Positions 21,765 through 35,700 of a DNA stretch of 64,000 nt are shown here, one piece after another; position 1 is the stretch's first letter, and every line of letters begins with the position of its first letter. Source of the stretch: Apostichopus japonicus (lineage: Eukaryota > Echinodermata > Holothuroidea > Aspidochirotida > Stichopodidae). Location of the stretch: positions 29,782,168-29,846,167 of the forward strand of contig NC_092569.1 in assembly GCF_037975245.1 (NCBI RefSeq). The letters are read 5' to 3'. The position numbers and the translations under genes are program-made. The notes under the pieces are model-generated. The model worked only from the letters and a program-made list of their open reading frames with translations. It was not told the DNA's origin and did no database searches.

Positions 21765-23771
21765 TTACCTAATCAAACATGAAACACACAAATTGGATGA
21801 ATTGATACAGTCATGGTGGCAGAATGCACCACATCCTTTGCAGGACACTAGGCCCTTTAGTTTACAACTGCTGCAATCTACGGACGGTCCATTCTTGGTA
21901 TCCGTCGGGTCTTTGGAGGAGGTCACATTGGCAGCCACTATTTGATTCGCACTCGTACTCTTTATACTCTTGACCGGCGAGGGCGACGCGGAACTTAAAA
22001 ACAGATTGGCTTGAGCACCCTGGCCGCCCGCAGTGCTAAATAAGGGCTTGCTGGAAGAGACGATGGTGGGAGGGGGGTGGGATGATAGTGACGAGGAGTT
22101 TGACGAGGAGTGTTTTAATTGGTTGCTTGTGACAGTTGGCAGAAGCTGAACCATGGTAGTTTTGGCAGATAGTCCAGGTGCCGTAGCAAAAGTCGTCTTA
22201 CTCATGAGCGAGTTAGCTGGATGTTCCTTGGACGATAACGAATGCATTGTGACCTGGGCCTGCCCTAGACCAGTCTGTTCCGTTATACGGACAAAGTTGG
22301 GTTTGCTAGGGTCCACGGCATAGACCTTAACGACTTGGGTGCTCTCCACTTGAGAGGGCCGGATCGTCTTCCGTTCGCTATTTACGGATGGTCTCATGCT
22401 AGATATCGAGGGTGTGGCCGCCAATCCTATAGAGGCCGCTCGGTTTGCAGCTACCAAGGAATTAACTTGGGTGGTGCTGATACAGTTTAAAGCACTACTT
22501 GAAACAACATTTGGGAGGTGACTCCTCGACTTAGCGACGTTTGCACTCGTCGAACTAATGAGTTCAACCTTTGACGTTGTGACTGTTCTAGATTGGCTAT
22601 TTACATTTGGTTGACTAACAATTACCAGCGACATCCCCGGCTGAGCTTTGATGATGATTGGCTTCACCGTCTGGTGAGGTGGCTTCTCTGAGGACACTGC
22701 CACTGCCACAACTTGATTTGTCCTCCCAGATATTTCTCCAGATTGATTCGTTACTAACGCTGTCACGCTGGAGAGGTCACCGAGTTGATTATTGAGCAAA
22801 GCAGACACAGCGGTAGCGTTAGTGGGAACTATTGATTTCAGTTGTGTGAGATTGTGAGGTCGCCCCCTACCTAAGATAGTTGGGACATGGCCATAGGGCC
22901 GAGCAGTCCTCTCGGGTGGCGACCTCTGTTGAAGCTTGGCACTAGTTTGTGCTTTTATCTGAGCTAATGTCTTAGTCTGCCCGTGAGCAGCCTGCACTTT
23001 GGCTAACATTTGAGTTTTGATCTGCGCTAGCGTCCTTGTTTGCCCCTGTTTCATACCAGTTCCCTTGACCTGAGCCACTGTCCTTGCTGAAACAATACTA
23101 CTCTGTGGACTACCGAGAGGCCTCTGTAGACCTCGACCGAGGCTAGTGGGAGGTTCCTCACTCTCCTGCTTGATGCGTTTCTCCAAAGGAACATCCCCCC
23201 TTCCCCTTGGCAAGAGCGCCTCACCTGGACGTTTCAAATTCAGCGAAGGCAATATCCGGCCCGTGTTTAAAATGCCAGTTATTGCACCCGATCTCTGCTT
23301 TTCTACAAATCCTTTCTCCTTCTGAGTTGCGTTAGCTATGTCCGTCAAGAGTTTACTACAGACGTAATCGTTCCTCTGTTTGGATTTCTTGGGAGAAGTC
23401 ATTTTGAGGTGTTTGGCATTCTGCGCAGCGGCTGCTGCTGCCTTCACCTCCTTCAAATTCAGTTTCAGGATGATCTTGCCGTGCCTTTCTGGTTTGACCT
23501 CCATCTGACCTGGAGGTGTTGGTGGTGGTAGGGGAGGAATACCAGGAGATCGTGGACCCTTCTCCTTCTTGACCGACTCCTGTCTGGCAGCGACCGCCTG
23601 CTTTGGAGGTTGTTCGCTCACAGAATGCTTTGTGCTGGTTCTCGATTCGCAGTGCACCACGGGAGCACTACGCCTGGTGGATTTCTTTGGAGGTGAGCTT
23701 AAGAGCGTAGCGTGGAGATTTGCTAATGGGTTCACGTACGACTGTCCCCAGAAAGGCTCAAAGTTTGCCCT
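21765..23771 (-). CDS. ASXL: ASXL exon 10, disordered region and C-terminal PHD
   Basis: Acceptor ATCTACAG before 23771, TAA stop at 21765-21767. Starts [13 protein letters not shown], which continues WK from exon 9. A Ser/Thr/Gln-rich middle follows, with poly-Ala ([11 protein letters not shown]), a proline tract, and two related segments [18 protein letters not shown] and [18 protein letters not shown]. The last 38 residues are the ASXL-type atypical PHD, with paired cysteines in CSSC, CKGC and CVSC and the CHHDC core. Confidence 0.95.
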   Translation of the reverse strand, partial: RANFEPFWGQSYVNPLANLHATLLSSPPKKSTRRSAPVVHCESRTSTKHSVSEQPPKQAVAARQESVKKEKGPRSPGIPPLPPPTPPGQMEVKPERHGKIILKLNLKEVKAAAAAAQNAKHLKMTSPKKSKQRNDYVCSKLLTDIANATQKEKGFVEKQRSGAITGILNTGRILPSLNLKRPGEALLPRGRGDVPLEKRIKQESEEPPTSLGRGLQRPLGSPQSSIVSARTVAQVKGTGMKQGQTRTLAQIKTQMLAKVQAAHGQTKTLAQIKAQTSAKLQQRSPPERTARPYGHVPTILGRGRPHNLTQLKSIVPTNATAVSALLNNQLGDLSSVTALVTNQSGEISGRTNQVVAVAVSSEKPPHQTVKPIIIKAQPGMSLVIVSQPNVNSQSRTVTTSKVELISSTSANVAKSRSHLPNVVSSSALNCISTTQVNSLVAANRAASIGLAATPSISSMRPSVNSERKTIRPSQVESTQVVKVYAVDPSKPNFVRITEQTGLGQAQVTMHSLSSKEHPANSLMSKTTFATAPGLSAKTTMVQLLPTVTSNQLKHSSSNSSSLSSHPPPTIVSSSKPLFSTAGGQGAQANLFLSSASPSPVKSIKSTSANQIVAANVTSSKDPTDTKNGPSVDCSSCKLKGLVSCKGCGAFCHHDCINSSNLCVSCLIR

Positions 23772-26700
23772 CTGTAGATAGAGAGGAAAAAGTATTTTAT
23801 GAACACTGTTCGTATCCTCTACTACTAGTACAGGCCAAGATCTGACAGTGTCAATAAACAAGCAAAGTGATCGGAACAAATGGGTGACTTAATCAATTAA
23901 ATCTTGTAGAAATCTGGTATCTGAAGTTTCCCATCTTAAGATACTGTGTTTACACTGTTTCAAGAAGTCAACAACTGAAAACAATTCAATGTAACAAAGA
24001 TATTCAATTGTTTAGACTAATACAATAACAAACCAAGCTTGTCAGTGTTCAATCCAATGCAGAGAAGTTTGTGTCACAAAATGTTACGACAGTTTCAGCC
24101 CAAAACCCAAGGCAGAAAGAAGTGTCATTCAGTCACTTGTTTTAATTCCACAACTGCAACACAAAATCTAAAAGAGTATATTTTCAATTACTGCTAGGAT
24201 GAAATCTGCTATAACCCTCCCTAGTAGTGATCGACACCAAAATCTCCCTCCTGTAGAGACGCAAGTGACAAAAACCTGAGTGTCGAAAGAAGGATTGGAA
24301 AATTCAACAGCAGCTCACTACTCCCTAGCTCGCAACCTCATTACTCCAACCCCCCCCCCCCAACGGGGTAAATGCTGCATATGACATTTCAATGCAAGGA
24401 AGGTTTCCTCCTACTGTCTTTCATGAGAGGATTAAGTAGCAAATGATCCAAATGGATCAAAATATTCTACTAGTTTGTAATCAACTGCAGCTTTAGCTCA
24501 TGATTTTCATGCCCCCCCCCCCAAAAAAAACACTTATGTACAGCTGAGCCTCCCCACCCTGCCTCCACAGTCATCATACCTTCCATGGGTCTACTTTGGA
24601 CCTCTCTTTCATCAACTCCTGCTGAAGCCTAGCCTGCATCTCTGGGGTGAATTCTCCATTTTTCAAACGGGTCCTCCACTGACTGCATGCCTTAGCAAAG
24701 AACTCATTGTCTAGAGCTGCTGCTCTCAGCCTGAGGGAGAGAGAGGGTGGAGCGCAAAAAAAGATAATAAGAAAATAAATAGCATCTATGATTAGGGCTT
24801 TCTCAATAGACACCATGACTTGGGAATAAGTGTCCCACATTTCATTCTCCTTTCGTATCCAAAACTTGAACTAAGCCGATCCAACTCTAAAACATAATTT
24901 CAAGTGGATGTGAGTTATGAGCACTTACACTTGAGTCTAGCAACATTTGTTGTTTTTCGATGAATTGCTATCAATTTAGTCGCAGGCAATGACGGTCATG
25001 TGGCCAGTGAAGGGACGTAAGTTTTTATAACAGCATGCAATCTGATGACAAGTAGAGCTCATTCCATATTGTAGAGAAGCCTTCAAAGTCACAAGCATAA
25101 CTTTTTTATGAAGATGCAGGATATAAAGTACTCATATCACATTGACATTAGATGGTACAAGATACTCATTCCAAATTGTAACAAATGTCCTCACAATAAC
25201 CAATATAACGTTGTGATGAAGATACAGGATATGGAGCACTCATATCACGTTGACATTTGAAAGCAAAGGGTACTCATTCCAAATTGTAACAAATGTCCTC
25301 ACAATAACCAATATAACTTTTTTATGAAGAAACAGGATATGGAGTACTCATATCACATTGACATTAGATGGCACAGGATACTCATTCCAAATTGTAACAA
25401 ATGTCCTCACAATAACCAAAATAACTTTTTTATGAAGAAACAGGATATGGAGTACTCATATCACATTGACATTAGATGACACAGGGTACTCATTCCAAAT
25501 TGTAACAAATGTCTTCACATATAACTGTTTTATGAAGAAACAGGATATGGAGTACTCAAATCACATTGGCTTAAGATGACTAAGGGTAGTCATTCCAAAT
25601 TGTAACAAATGTCCTCACAATAACCAATTTACTTTTTATGAAGATACAGGATATGGAGTACTCATATTTGAGTACTCTCAGATGCACTAACCTATGCACT
25701 TCAACATTTACGTAAGTAGCTCATGATTACCGAGGTGACATTAACTGAGAACTCACCTCAGATTGCTATCAGGTGTCTTAACGGTGTCTACTTCTGGTAG
25801 TAGCCTCAGAAGTTTGTACTGGTGTTGAAGTGGTAGACTGTTGAAAGTGTGCTTGTTGATAAGATTCTGTCAACATAATTAAAACTCTAAAATAATCACC
25901 TAAGAAAAATGACAAAGTTTTGTGAATTAACCAAGGCATCTGGAATATCTACAAACTCGGGAAATAAAGTATAATTAATATGGAGAACTTGCAAACTTTA
26001 CTTCAACAAAACAGGGAAGTTGGTTGGAAACAAGGCTGATCGGACTCAAATTTCTGATCGCATTTTCAATTTGTGTGTCATTGAACCAGAGATTGCTGTA
26101 ACTGGGATGACACTTACCTTGGGGTTAACATGAACCAGTTTGGAGTCAGGGGTCTCCAAGTCCACAGACAGACTTCTCCTCTCTAACCCTTTCAGGCTCA
26201 GCTTTCTGTTCCTCTTGGGGAGTCTTCTCCGTGGTTGCTGGGTTGCAAGAACAATTATTTATACATATGTTAATTGCTTTTTAATTTAGGCCACTTTTTT
26301 CTAGTTGCAACAGGTGGAAAATAAAGATGGAAAGAAAATGTAAAAAGAAAGCATCATAAATAGTAACTACATTTTTGTGCAGGGCTAGTGTCATTGAGGC
26401 ATCACACATTAGACAGAACGGCGGCCATCTTAGCTCTGGTCAAATTTAATAGTTCTGATTTCTCTCAATCGACATACGATTTTGGAAGAGTGAAATTGAG
26501 ACTCTTTGTGTCTTTGACCAAATTGAACCAGTGACCTAAGGGTTCCAAGCCCCTGCACTCTACCAACTGTGCTATCCAACCTTTAGTTGGCACCGATCCC
26601 TGTATGTGTTATATATGTGTTCCGACCATTGAACCAAGGGTTACAAGTCCTGAGTTCTACCAACTGTGCTATCTAGCCGTTAGTTGGCACCAATCCCTAT

Positions 26701-29700
26701 ATGTGTTATATATGTTTTATATATGTGTTCAGACCAGTGCCCTAAGGGTTACAAGCCCCTGCACTCTACCAACTGTGCTATCTAGCCTTTAGTTGGTGCC
26801 GAACCCTATATGTGTTATATATGTGTTCGGACCATTGACCTAAGGGTTACAAGTCCTGAGTGTTACCAACTCTGCTATCTAGCATTAAGTTGGTGCCGAA
26901 CCCTATATGTGGTATATATGTGTTAGATATGTGTTTGCACCAGTGACCTAAGGGTTACAAGTCCTGAGTTCTACCAAATGATCTATCCAGCCCTTAGTTG
27001 GTGACGATCCCTATATGTGTTATATGTGTGTTATATATGTGTTTGGACCAGTGACCTAACGGTTACAAGTCCTGTGCTCTCCCAACAGTTCTATACAACC
27101 CTTAGTTGGTGCCGATCCCTATGTGTATCCATTTCTAATGCTAATATGAATATCGCAATTGATATTTTATATTTTAAATATCATCTGCAAGTCTTGCAGT
27201 TTCCTAAATTTTCAAAACATTAAATCTACACATTACCACAAACACTCCTTTTTTCATCTGTACGGACTTTCAATAAAATTCTAGTATGAAAAGACCTCCT
27301 TTCACAAAAATTTATTTTTGGTCTGGACTTCCATACTCCACTCATTATAAATACTTGTCCAGTCTGATACTGGGATTTTAAACTTCTCACCGATCCTTGG
27401 TATTAGCTTATTCCTTGTAATGAATATCGCATCATCATTTACACACTTGGATTGACTATTACCTTGCCATGGAGAGAGGCCAATATTTCACTAATTGTTT
27501 GGGGCCGTCTAGAGTTACCAAAGAAATCCTCTTTCTGACCTGTCATGTGAAAAACAATAGAAGGTATATAATTAAAATGGAATTGAAATTTCACCAATTA
27601 AAAAAAAAGAAAAGAAACTGTAGGCAACATTTTTTAGTAAAGAATGTTCACATCATTTTTAAGAGATAAAATGTGATACTTGGATTGTAAGTATCAAAAG
27701 TTGCAGTATACTAATGCTTTGTCCCAGGTAAGGTGCAAACTGACGTTTGCTGGCAACTTTGATTCAGATGAAGAACAGGTTTGAGGAAAATGTTACCAAA
27801 CTTATTATTATATTATTATTATTATTTGTTTTATCACATAGTATAACAAGGTGAACAAGACAATATAACTGCAAATAAGTAAAAAATGTGAAAGGAAGTA
27901 AACTAAGAAATCCTTTTGGGCTTAATCGAATAGAGTACTCCCATCAAAGAAAATAGATAACCTTAACACCTATAAAAGAACTACCCCCCCCCAAAAAAAA
28001 AATTAGATAACCTAAACATGTACTATTAATCAATATTTTACACTTTTCAGTAATATACGGTAAGAAAACAGTTGACCGAACCTTTAAAACTGCACTCCTA
28101 AAATAAACAATCTAACGCACCTGCCAATTATGAACTTCCCTTTGTTAGCGAGAGGATGGAAATTCTTGGACATGAAAAGGTAAGGAGGTATGAAAGAGAG
28201 AAAGACAGGACCACTGATCAAATTAAATTGGTTACCGTTGGTTTCTCCTTCGGGTGGCTTCAAAGGCTTTAGAATAATTCTCACAGCCTTCCTCCTGTGA
28301 TGCTTGTGATGGTGATGATACTTTGGTCGCAGGACTCTCTCACTTTTCCGCCGAGGAATGGAACTCTCGTCCCCATTGATTGCCAGTTTACTTCTGTCCT
28401 TGGAATGATGCCGCGAGTGAGATCCAGGCAGCCGTTTACCGTCTGGAAATTCCAGCATGTTACGGTCTGACGAAGGGTTGATGATGTTGGTGGATGTGGT
28501 GTCCGGCCGAAAGCGCAACAGAGAAGGGATGTACTGATGAGCTTTCGGTGGTAGCACACACAGAGCTGGAAGACGAGACGAGAAGTAAATTACAAGTAAA
28601 ACCAGTGGAATCTTCAAGATGGATGTCGATCACTTTAGCGCATAATTTCCATAAATGGTAGAAACATGAAAGACGGTGTAAGACTAATAACGTTCTGTTA
28701 TCTTGGTCTGGCAAAATCAAACCAGAAACCACAATGGTACCATAACACTTCAAATGATTTGCAACAAAGAAAAAAAAAGGGGAACATGACATTTTTGGGA
28801 CACAACATTTTCTGCTTTGGATTAAATGGCTAATAATTCAGATATTGGGAGCACAGCAACAGTTGTAACTACAATGATCTCTTTGACTGAGGGTAATCAA
28901 TTGTACATATATGCAAACAACACAAGGCTTAAACAATACAATCAAAGATACAGCTATAATGTATTCAAGGGTAATTGTTACCAACATCGTTCACCCGCTT
29001 CTTAAGAAATGAAACCAGACTTTTCTCCAAGACATAAACGACATTGTATGGTTTTCTATGAAGCCTACGTGTACACTAGTTAGGCTAGCTTACTATTAAA
29101 CATAGTAATCTTAATAGTTGTAACTCTTGCATATAATGTATGCTAAGCCCTTAACGTTAATTGGTGGTGAGGGTGGGGGGGGGGATGCTGAAAGAGAACT
29201 GAAACCCAAACATGGCTTGCTGCAGCCAAACCTTTTCACCGTAGTTTGATTTATATTGCTAACTTTTATCTCGTGTCTTAAAAAAACTTGCTTGCATAAG
29301 TTATACCTGGACACAAGAAGTGTTGAAATAAGGGCTATTCAGAAAAACTTCAACAACATATCAAGACCTAGAAAAGAGGGCTTTGCCCCCTACTTATCCA
29401 GACTGCATGGGAACCATGTGCAGTGGAATGTAATGACACAAAAGACTAAAAGTACATAATTGTCAATACAACCATCCCTATCTTTGGTCAGTTTTACCAT
29501 CATTTAATCAACCAATCAAAAAAATTATATAGCTCCTAATATCCAAAGTCAAGCAAAGCAAGAGGTGCTTAGAGTCAAGAAACCATGCTTATTAAGTCCA
29601 AGCCTCTGCCTTTAGCAATGAGTATTACAGTGTGCCCTTAAATGAAGAGTAAAGCCAAGCCTCTGCCTCTGGTCACTTTCACCTTTGACCATTGTATATC

Positions 29701-32700
29701 ATTATGTAAATCCTGGGCATCAACTTAAAGCTTTCAACTTACGACGTTTCTTCATGGGGATGTATTTTTCATCATGGATTGGTCCCTCTGTGTCCAGGGA
29801 AGCATCTAAGGGTTCATCACTCTTAATTTCCAGGAGATCTCTAGCTTCTTGGGGTAAGTCTCTCTAAAAGGAGGAGATGTGAAAAATAATTACCAAAAGG
29901 TTCTATCCTCTCCATCTATCTATATAGATAAAACTTTGGGATAAATTGCTATCTACAAAACTTAGTAGTTCCAGGAGAAAGTAGCAGACATCTTCACTTT
30001 GGCAACTTTCTGCCCAGGGCTACTTTCCCTACAAATTGGTCATTTTATAATACGATTTCTGCAATTGGATGAGTCTATACCGATCCGACTGAGGATTAAG
30101 TCACAGTGTGATTCTGCACTCAATGTCCAAAACCTGACAGAATTGAAATGGTAACGGTACAGTGCAAACTGCTATGGCGTGTAAGCGACCAAAGGCTACG
30201 TAGTGTGTGAGGATTCATGCATGGCGATACTTCAATTTATCTGGCATTTACTTACCATCTGCACTTTAATATCCATAATATGATAACCCTAAATACATTA
30301 TGAGGCCCATGCTTGTGTCTGGGCAAATCCATTTTCATATTGTAAATGTCATCATTTTTATCTAATATCCGTCTTGAGATAAACATTTGCAGTATCCACT
30401 TTCTGAAAATTCTGCTCTTTTAACAGGCGGATAGAGCATCGATGATGTTTGAAACATCTTTTTCACTGTAAATAGAATTCATACAAACTAAAGCAAACTC
30501 TAGCATCATCACTGGATGGTACCGAAGACGGTTATTCCAAAATGATACAGAAAATGTTGCAGCACTATGGGTTTTCTCTTTTCCCATGTTGGTCACATTT
30601 TAGCAGTTGTGCCACTTGATCTATACAGTGACCATTTTAAATTTGACTCAACATCTTTAGATCTTACCCAGTGGCGGAGCGTCCATACAGTCAGAGGGGC
30701 GGATGCCCCCCCTGACAGACTCAAATGGACTGCTGGCGCCCTTTTCAGCTTTTTACCACTTTTTACTTATTTGCGACTATTGACTTTTTTATTGCGCTCT
30801 CAAATACCTATTGACATTTGTCACATTTCGTTGGTGTAATTTTCTGACAAAATGGCAATGACACCTACTTATTCTTCGTTTCTCTGCAAATTAGCAAGGC
30901 CCAGAAAAGGGTAATTTCCGGTGATCTAGGGAGTATCTTTACTCAAAAAATTTCTGTACGCTCCACGCCAACCTGTGGTGGTGCTTTGCTTAGATACTGT
31001 AGTGTCGAAAGCGACCCTACAGATCATTCTCACCCCCCCCCCCGACCAATAAACCTAGCTCCGCCACTGATCTTACCCTTAGTCCATAGACACCATTCAA
31101 ACCGACCACTTTGTAGAATAGACTCTGAGGCCCTCTACTTCCAATGTGAAGCATCGCATTGAGACACGCTTCAGATCCATTTCCACTGTAAAGAAAAAAA
31201 GATGATTGGGAATTATAAACTACTGTGTTGTTTGGAGCCACAGAAAATACCTGCAAATAAAAAAAAAAACAACAACAAACAAACAAAAGACAAAAGCACG
31301 CCAAGAACTGTGGTTTCAACAAGGGACTTACTGATTTGCATGTGAGTTAATACTATTGAATATGCATAATATGTTAAAATAGTAAATACACAGAGTTAGT
31401 GTTTAACAGCAAAGATTCAGATCTGTAATTTGTTTCTCCCTTCTTTTGGTATCCTAAAGCAACTTTTCCAATTGATACATATTTATATATTACAGTATAT
31501 CGGCTGATAAATTTCCCATAAACAATGCTGTTATCTTGATGAGGCCTTGTCAAATGATTATTTTTTATCAATACACAATATTTACAGTGTTTGGGTGATG
31601 AAAACATTGACAATCTATTAATAGAATCATTCAGATATTACTTGATCTGTCACATTTGTTTTAGTGAAAGTCTGTGTCTAAGTTTGATCGACTGACTTCT
31701 TGTTTTGAGTGATATATACTCCGTAGATCGGGTCAAATTGCTCACCAAAAATAAGTAACGTCACTCGTTGATACCCAATCTACTCTACAGTGGTAAGTTT
31801 TGGTGTTTTTACACTATTTGTAGCTTTAGAAACCATTTTGCACTTTTACATTTCGCAAAGGCAAACGTGTGAGTACATCTAGATACTTAGTACGCAGGCG
31901 ATTAAAGTACTACCACCACAGCAGCATGAGTACAAGTAGAATTCCCAAGTTTGATATGAGCGGTTAAAGAGTACTGTACAAGAAGACTATAAGGCTCTAA
32001 GCAAGAGTATGAAGTTAGCACAAAGTCCTATGTACTGTATGCAGTACATCAGATAAGTTTTCAAACATCCCACTAGCATGAGTAACACCAATTACAAATC
32101 CATGAGTGCAGGTGAGAACAGGTTAGTATGGGAGAGTACGGGTAAAGTCAACTACTGTATGCTAGAGAACAAGTACAGGTACATACAGACTCACTACAAA
32201 TCTACACAGTGAATACAGTCACATACTGTTCCTTTCTTTACATACATGAAGGATATTATATATGACCTTGAGATACATCCGCTCGATGGTGACTTTCTAG
32301 ATCGACTCATTTGCATGTCTGTGAATGAGTCTGACTGGACAAGGAAACACCAAACACTTTCAAGTAGTTTATTTAAATACCAATTTGAAGACAATATACC
32401 ATCTTGTCTACAACATACAGTATATGTGCACTGCTATCCACCTACAGTAGCTTACAACAATTAGTAACACTTTAACACAGAGTCTGACAGAACATGAGGA
32501 ACATAACAGTAGAGTATGGTTGTGAATAAGTCTGTAAGCAGTTTTATTGTACTGAATGCATACTGCTTGATACTGTACTGCACCTATATTTTTCTTATCG
32601 GCAAAAAAAAAAGGTGCAGAAACTGAACATAGGTTTAGAATATAAGTCACACAGGATGAAATCAGGTGAACATTGTTCGATTGTACATTAATCAGATTAT

Positions 32701-35700
32701 TCATAAGTTTGCTTTTGCATTCGCATGTCCATACAGATGTTGAATGTCCAAAATAATATATGGAAGACAGATTAGAACTGAAATGTTTAATATTTTATCT
32801 ATTTCAACTTGTAATAATTTGATCAAAAAAATGAAAAGAGTCTGATAGGTGTTACCCACATGTATGGTATCATTACAACTACAACATTACAACTATTGCA
32901 CAATTTATATGATCTACAATACCCAAACAAAAACAAAAATTTCCTTTTTTGATTATCTATCTCGGCAATGGAAGAATGCATTCACGATGCGGTCTAAATA
33001 TCCCAGAATTTGGTAACGTTTCATATATTCCACTCAAAATCTGGAATTTCAAAGGCTTTACAGGGTGTGAGTACAGTAACTCCAAGTTGGAGATATAGTT
33101 CTAAAGCTCACAATCAGTAAAAACTCAAACTCACAATGGGAAAATCAAACAAACCAAAAGGCAAAAACAAATCTTGTAACAACTAAATCAATTTGTGAAT
33201 TCTTTTTCATACATTTTTAGAACAAAAAATTGAAAAATCAACATAACTTCTAAATCCATATCATGCATTCAAAAAAAATCACAGTGAATTTTGGAAGGCA
33301 GGTTCCGCAGGTACAGTACCCAATTCACGCCCACAGATCAGTAAAGTACTGGCAATCTCTACGTATATATTTAGTCTGAACTGTGACAAATTGATTCCTA
33401 TGGACACAGTACAAGTCATGCATTTCATTGAAACTCATTATGAAGGTATGGAATGCATCACATTACATCTACACACTGATTATTTCATTCCAAATGACTA
33501 AAATTATGGGACAAACATTGGCCGTCACCAAATGCAAGTTTAGCAAAGTTAGTATATATGTACTGTTCGGTGTAGTACCTATCACCTGGACAGTTGTCTG
33601 TCATAACTCTTGCACCCAAAAATTGATTATTCTAAATTTGAAGATTTTAGTCATAAATACAAAAATTACCAAGTGCAACTGTTAATTATGAGATTAATGA
33701 AATTGACGTGCATTGTATTCTTTAATGTGTAACAATGCTTCATGTTAAGTTAAGGTGACAATACCACACTCCCATCACATGGTGTTGTCTGTAGCAATTA
33801 CAGTTTACACTACTACTCCTTCAGCACATTGTATTTGAAAAACCAGTGCTGTGATCGAGGTGATAAAGGCGGTGACATTTGAAGCAATGAGGCTTAGCAA
33901 TCAGGAGGTTTGGGGTTCGATCCCTGGCCAGGTCATAGTAAGGTGGTTGCTGAAGCGTCTTAAAAAATGACTGACTGATTATTATTATTATTATTACAAA
34001 TATATACCAAGTGGTGTGTACACGCTGACATCAAATGTATGATGGGAGTTAAGTGAACTTTCAGATGTGAAAGAAAAGGAAAACCCAATTTTCATAAATT
34101 TGCAAAATAGTACTTTTTGTTGTCCTTCAATATATATTTTAGCTCTGTCTTTAAGCTAACAGTTTTCTTGCAGTAAATCAACATTTTGTGACAAGATTCA
34201 GAATTGAGCAAAACAGTACTCCTTTTTTTTTCCACTTTATATTTTGAGCCTTGTTCCGTTTTCACTGATCAGTTATTCAAAACTTAAAACCTGTGATAAT
34301 GTAAATTAAGCAAAATACTGTACCAGTAGAAATGTGGCTTGTTGTCAGATACGGTACTATGGAATGACTGTAACCTGTCGATAGTACTAGATACAGATCC
34401 AGTGCTGGCTGGATTGATTCTTCTCAAAAGAATTTACCGGTCATCAGATATCAATGAATGATGGAAGTTGGTAATATGATCCCCCATACCAGGGCCAATG
34501 CAATTTCTATGACGCAGTACCGTATCTGATATATTGTGACATCTGACTTCGGAAACTTTTCCCAAAACCTTAAAAACCAACGAAATTCCAGGCGGAATGA
34601 AAATCACCATGGAATTATACTTGCAAAGCCTTGGCAAATGGTAGATTTGGAAGAAAGAGTCAGTGGGCGACCGTTGACCCTGAAGCAGGTCAGCTGGGAG
34701 GGGGGGGGGGAGGTGCAGAGTGCCAAAATTACCAGCTTTTGTTAGCTACAGGTAGATTAATTTGAGTGCAAATATATGTACAGTATAATGGAGACAAATA
34801 AGACAGGAGTGAATAATAAAATAAAGAGATTGTACTGAATATTACAGTAAGTGTGGTCAGTACTGTTCCCATACTACAATTTAGCATTCGCCCCTGGCAA
34901 CTGGAAAGATTTAAAGGTCATCACTGCAGGAAAGGCAAGGTTTCCACTACAGTAATTACAAAATGTTGAAAAATGAAGGGGCGGAGGAATGGGGAGACGA
35001 GGAGTTGGTGAATTCACAGCAATCTTACCAGAAGAGTGGGAAAACCCTAGATGTTTGGTGATCAGAAATTTAACATTTAAATTTTGTTGCCATGTAATAA
35101 ATTATGCCGTTTTTACAGTACAGGAGGTATTAGTGGATAGTGTGCTGAGAATGGTGCAACTGAACAGGGAACATAAGCCTACGGTATGTAATGGTCCTGA
35201 TAACTTGTCAAACGGCTGTTCCTTTAGATCCATGAGAAAATACATGCAGTGGAGTTTTCTTTTAGTGTTTAAATACCTCATACCACCAGCTAAATCAAAC
35301 AGTATTCCTTCAAGCAAAAATATGCACAGCAAAAAAGAAGAAGAAAAAGGAACATTAAAATAAAAATAAATCATACATTGAAACTGTTGCCATAACAGCT
35401 TACTGTACATACACGACATATCAAAAAAGAATGAAGAAGGAAAGAAAATGAGAGATGAGAAAATCCCAAATTGACCCCTGGAGGAGGCTAAATCAAGTGG
35501 CCCCTGGTTTAACCAATGAGTCCAATTGAAACTATAGTAGGTGCTAGTTTCACAAAAGCGACTCTTGGCTGAAAATATCTTAACATCACCCGAGGTTGTA
35601 CCAGTTTTAGGTCTGTACATAATTAATCCAATACTTTCAACTACTGCATACATGTACTGCCTGTACTGCACAGGAAACATGAGAGCACTAACACTACTGA

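Noticed and set aside
35102-35680. 192-codon minus-strand open frame in ASXL intron 2
   Set aside because: Low-complexity, Phe/Ser/Leu-rich, no recognisable domain, and no supporting splice or homology signal.
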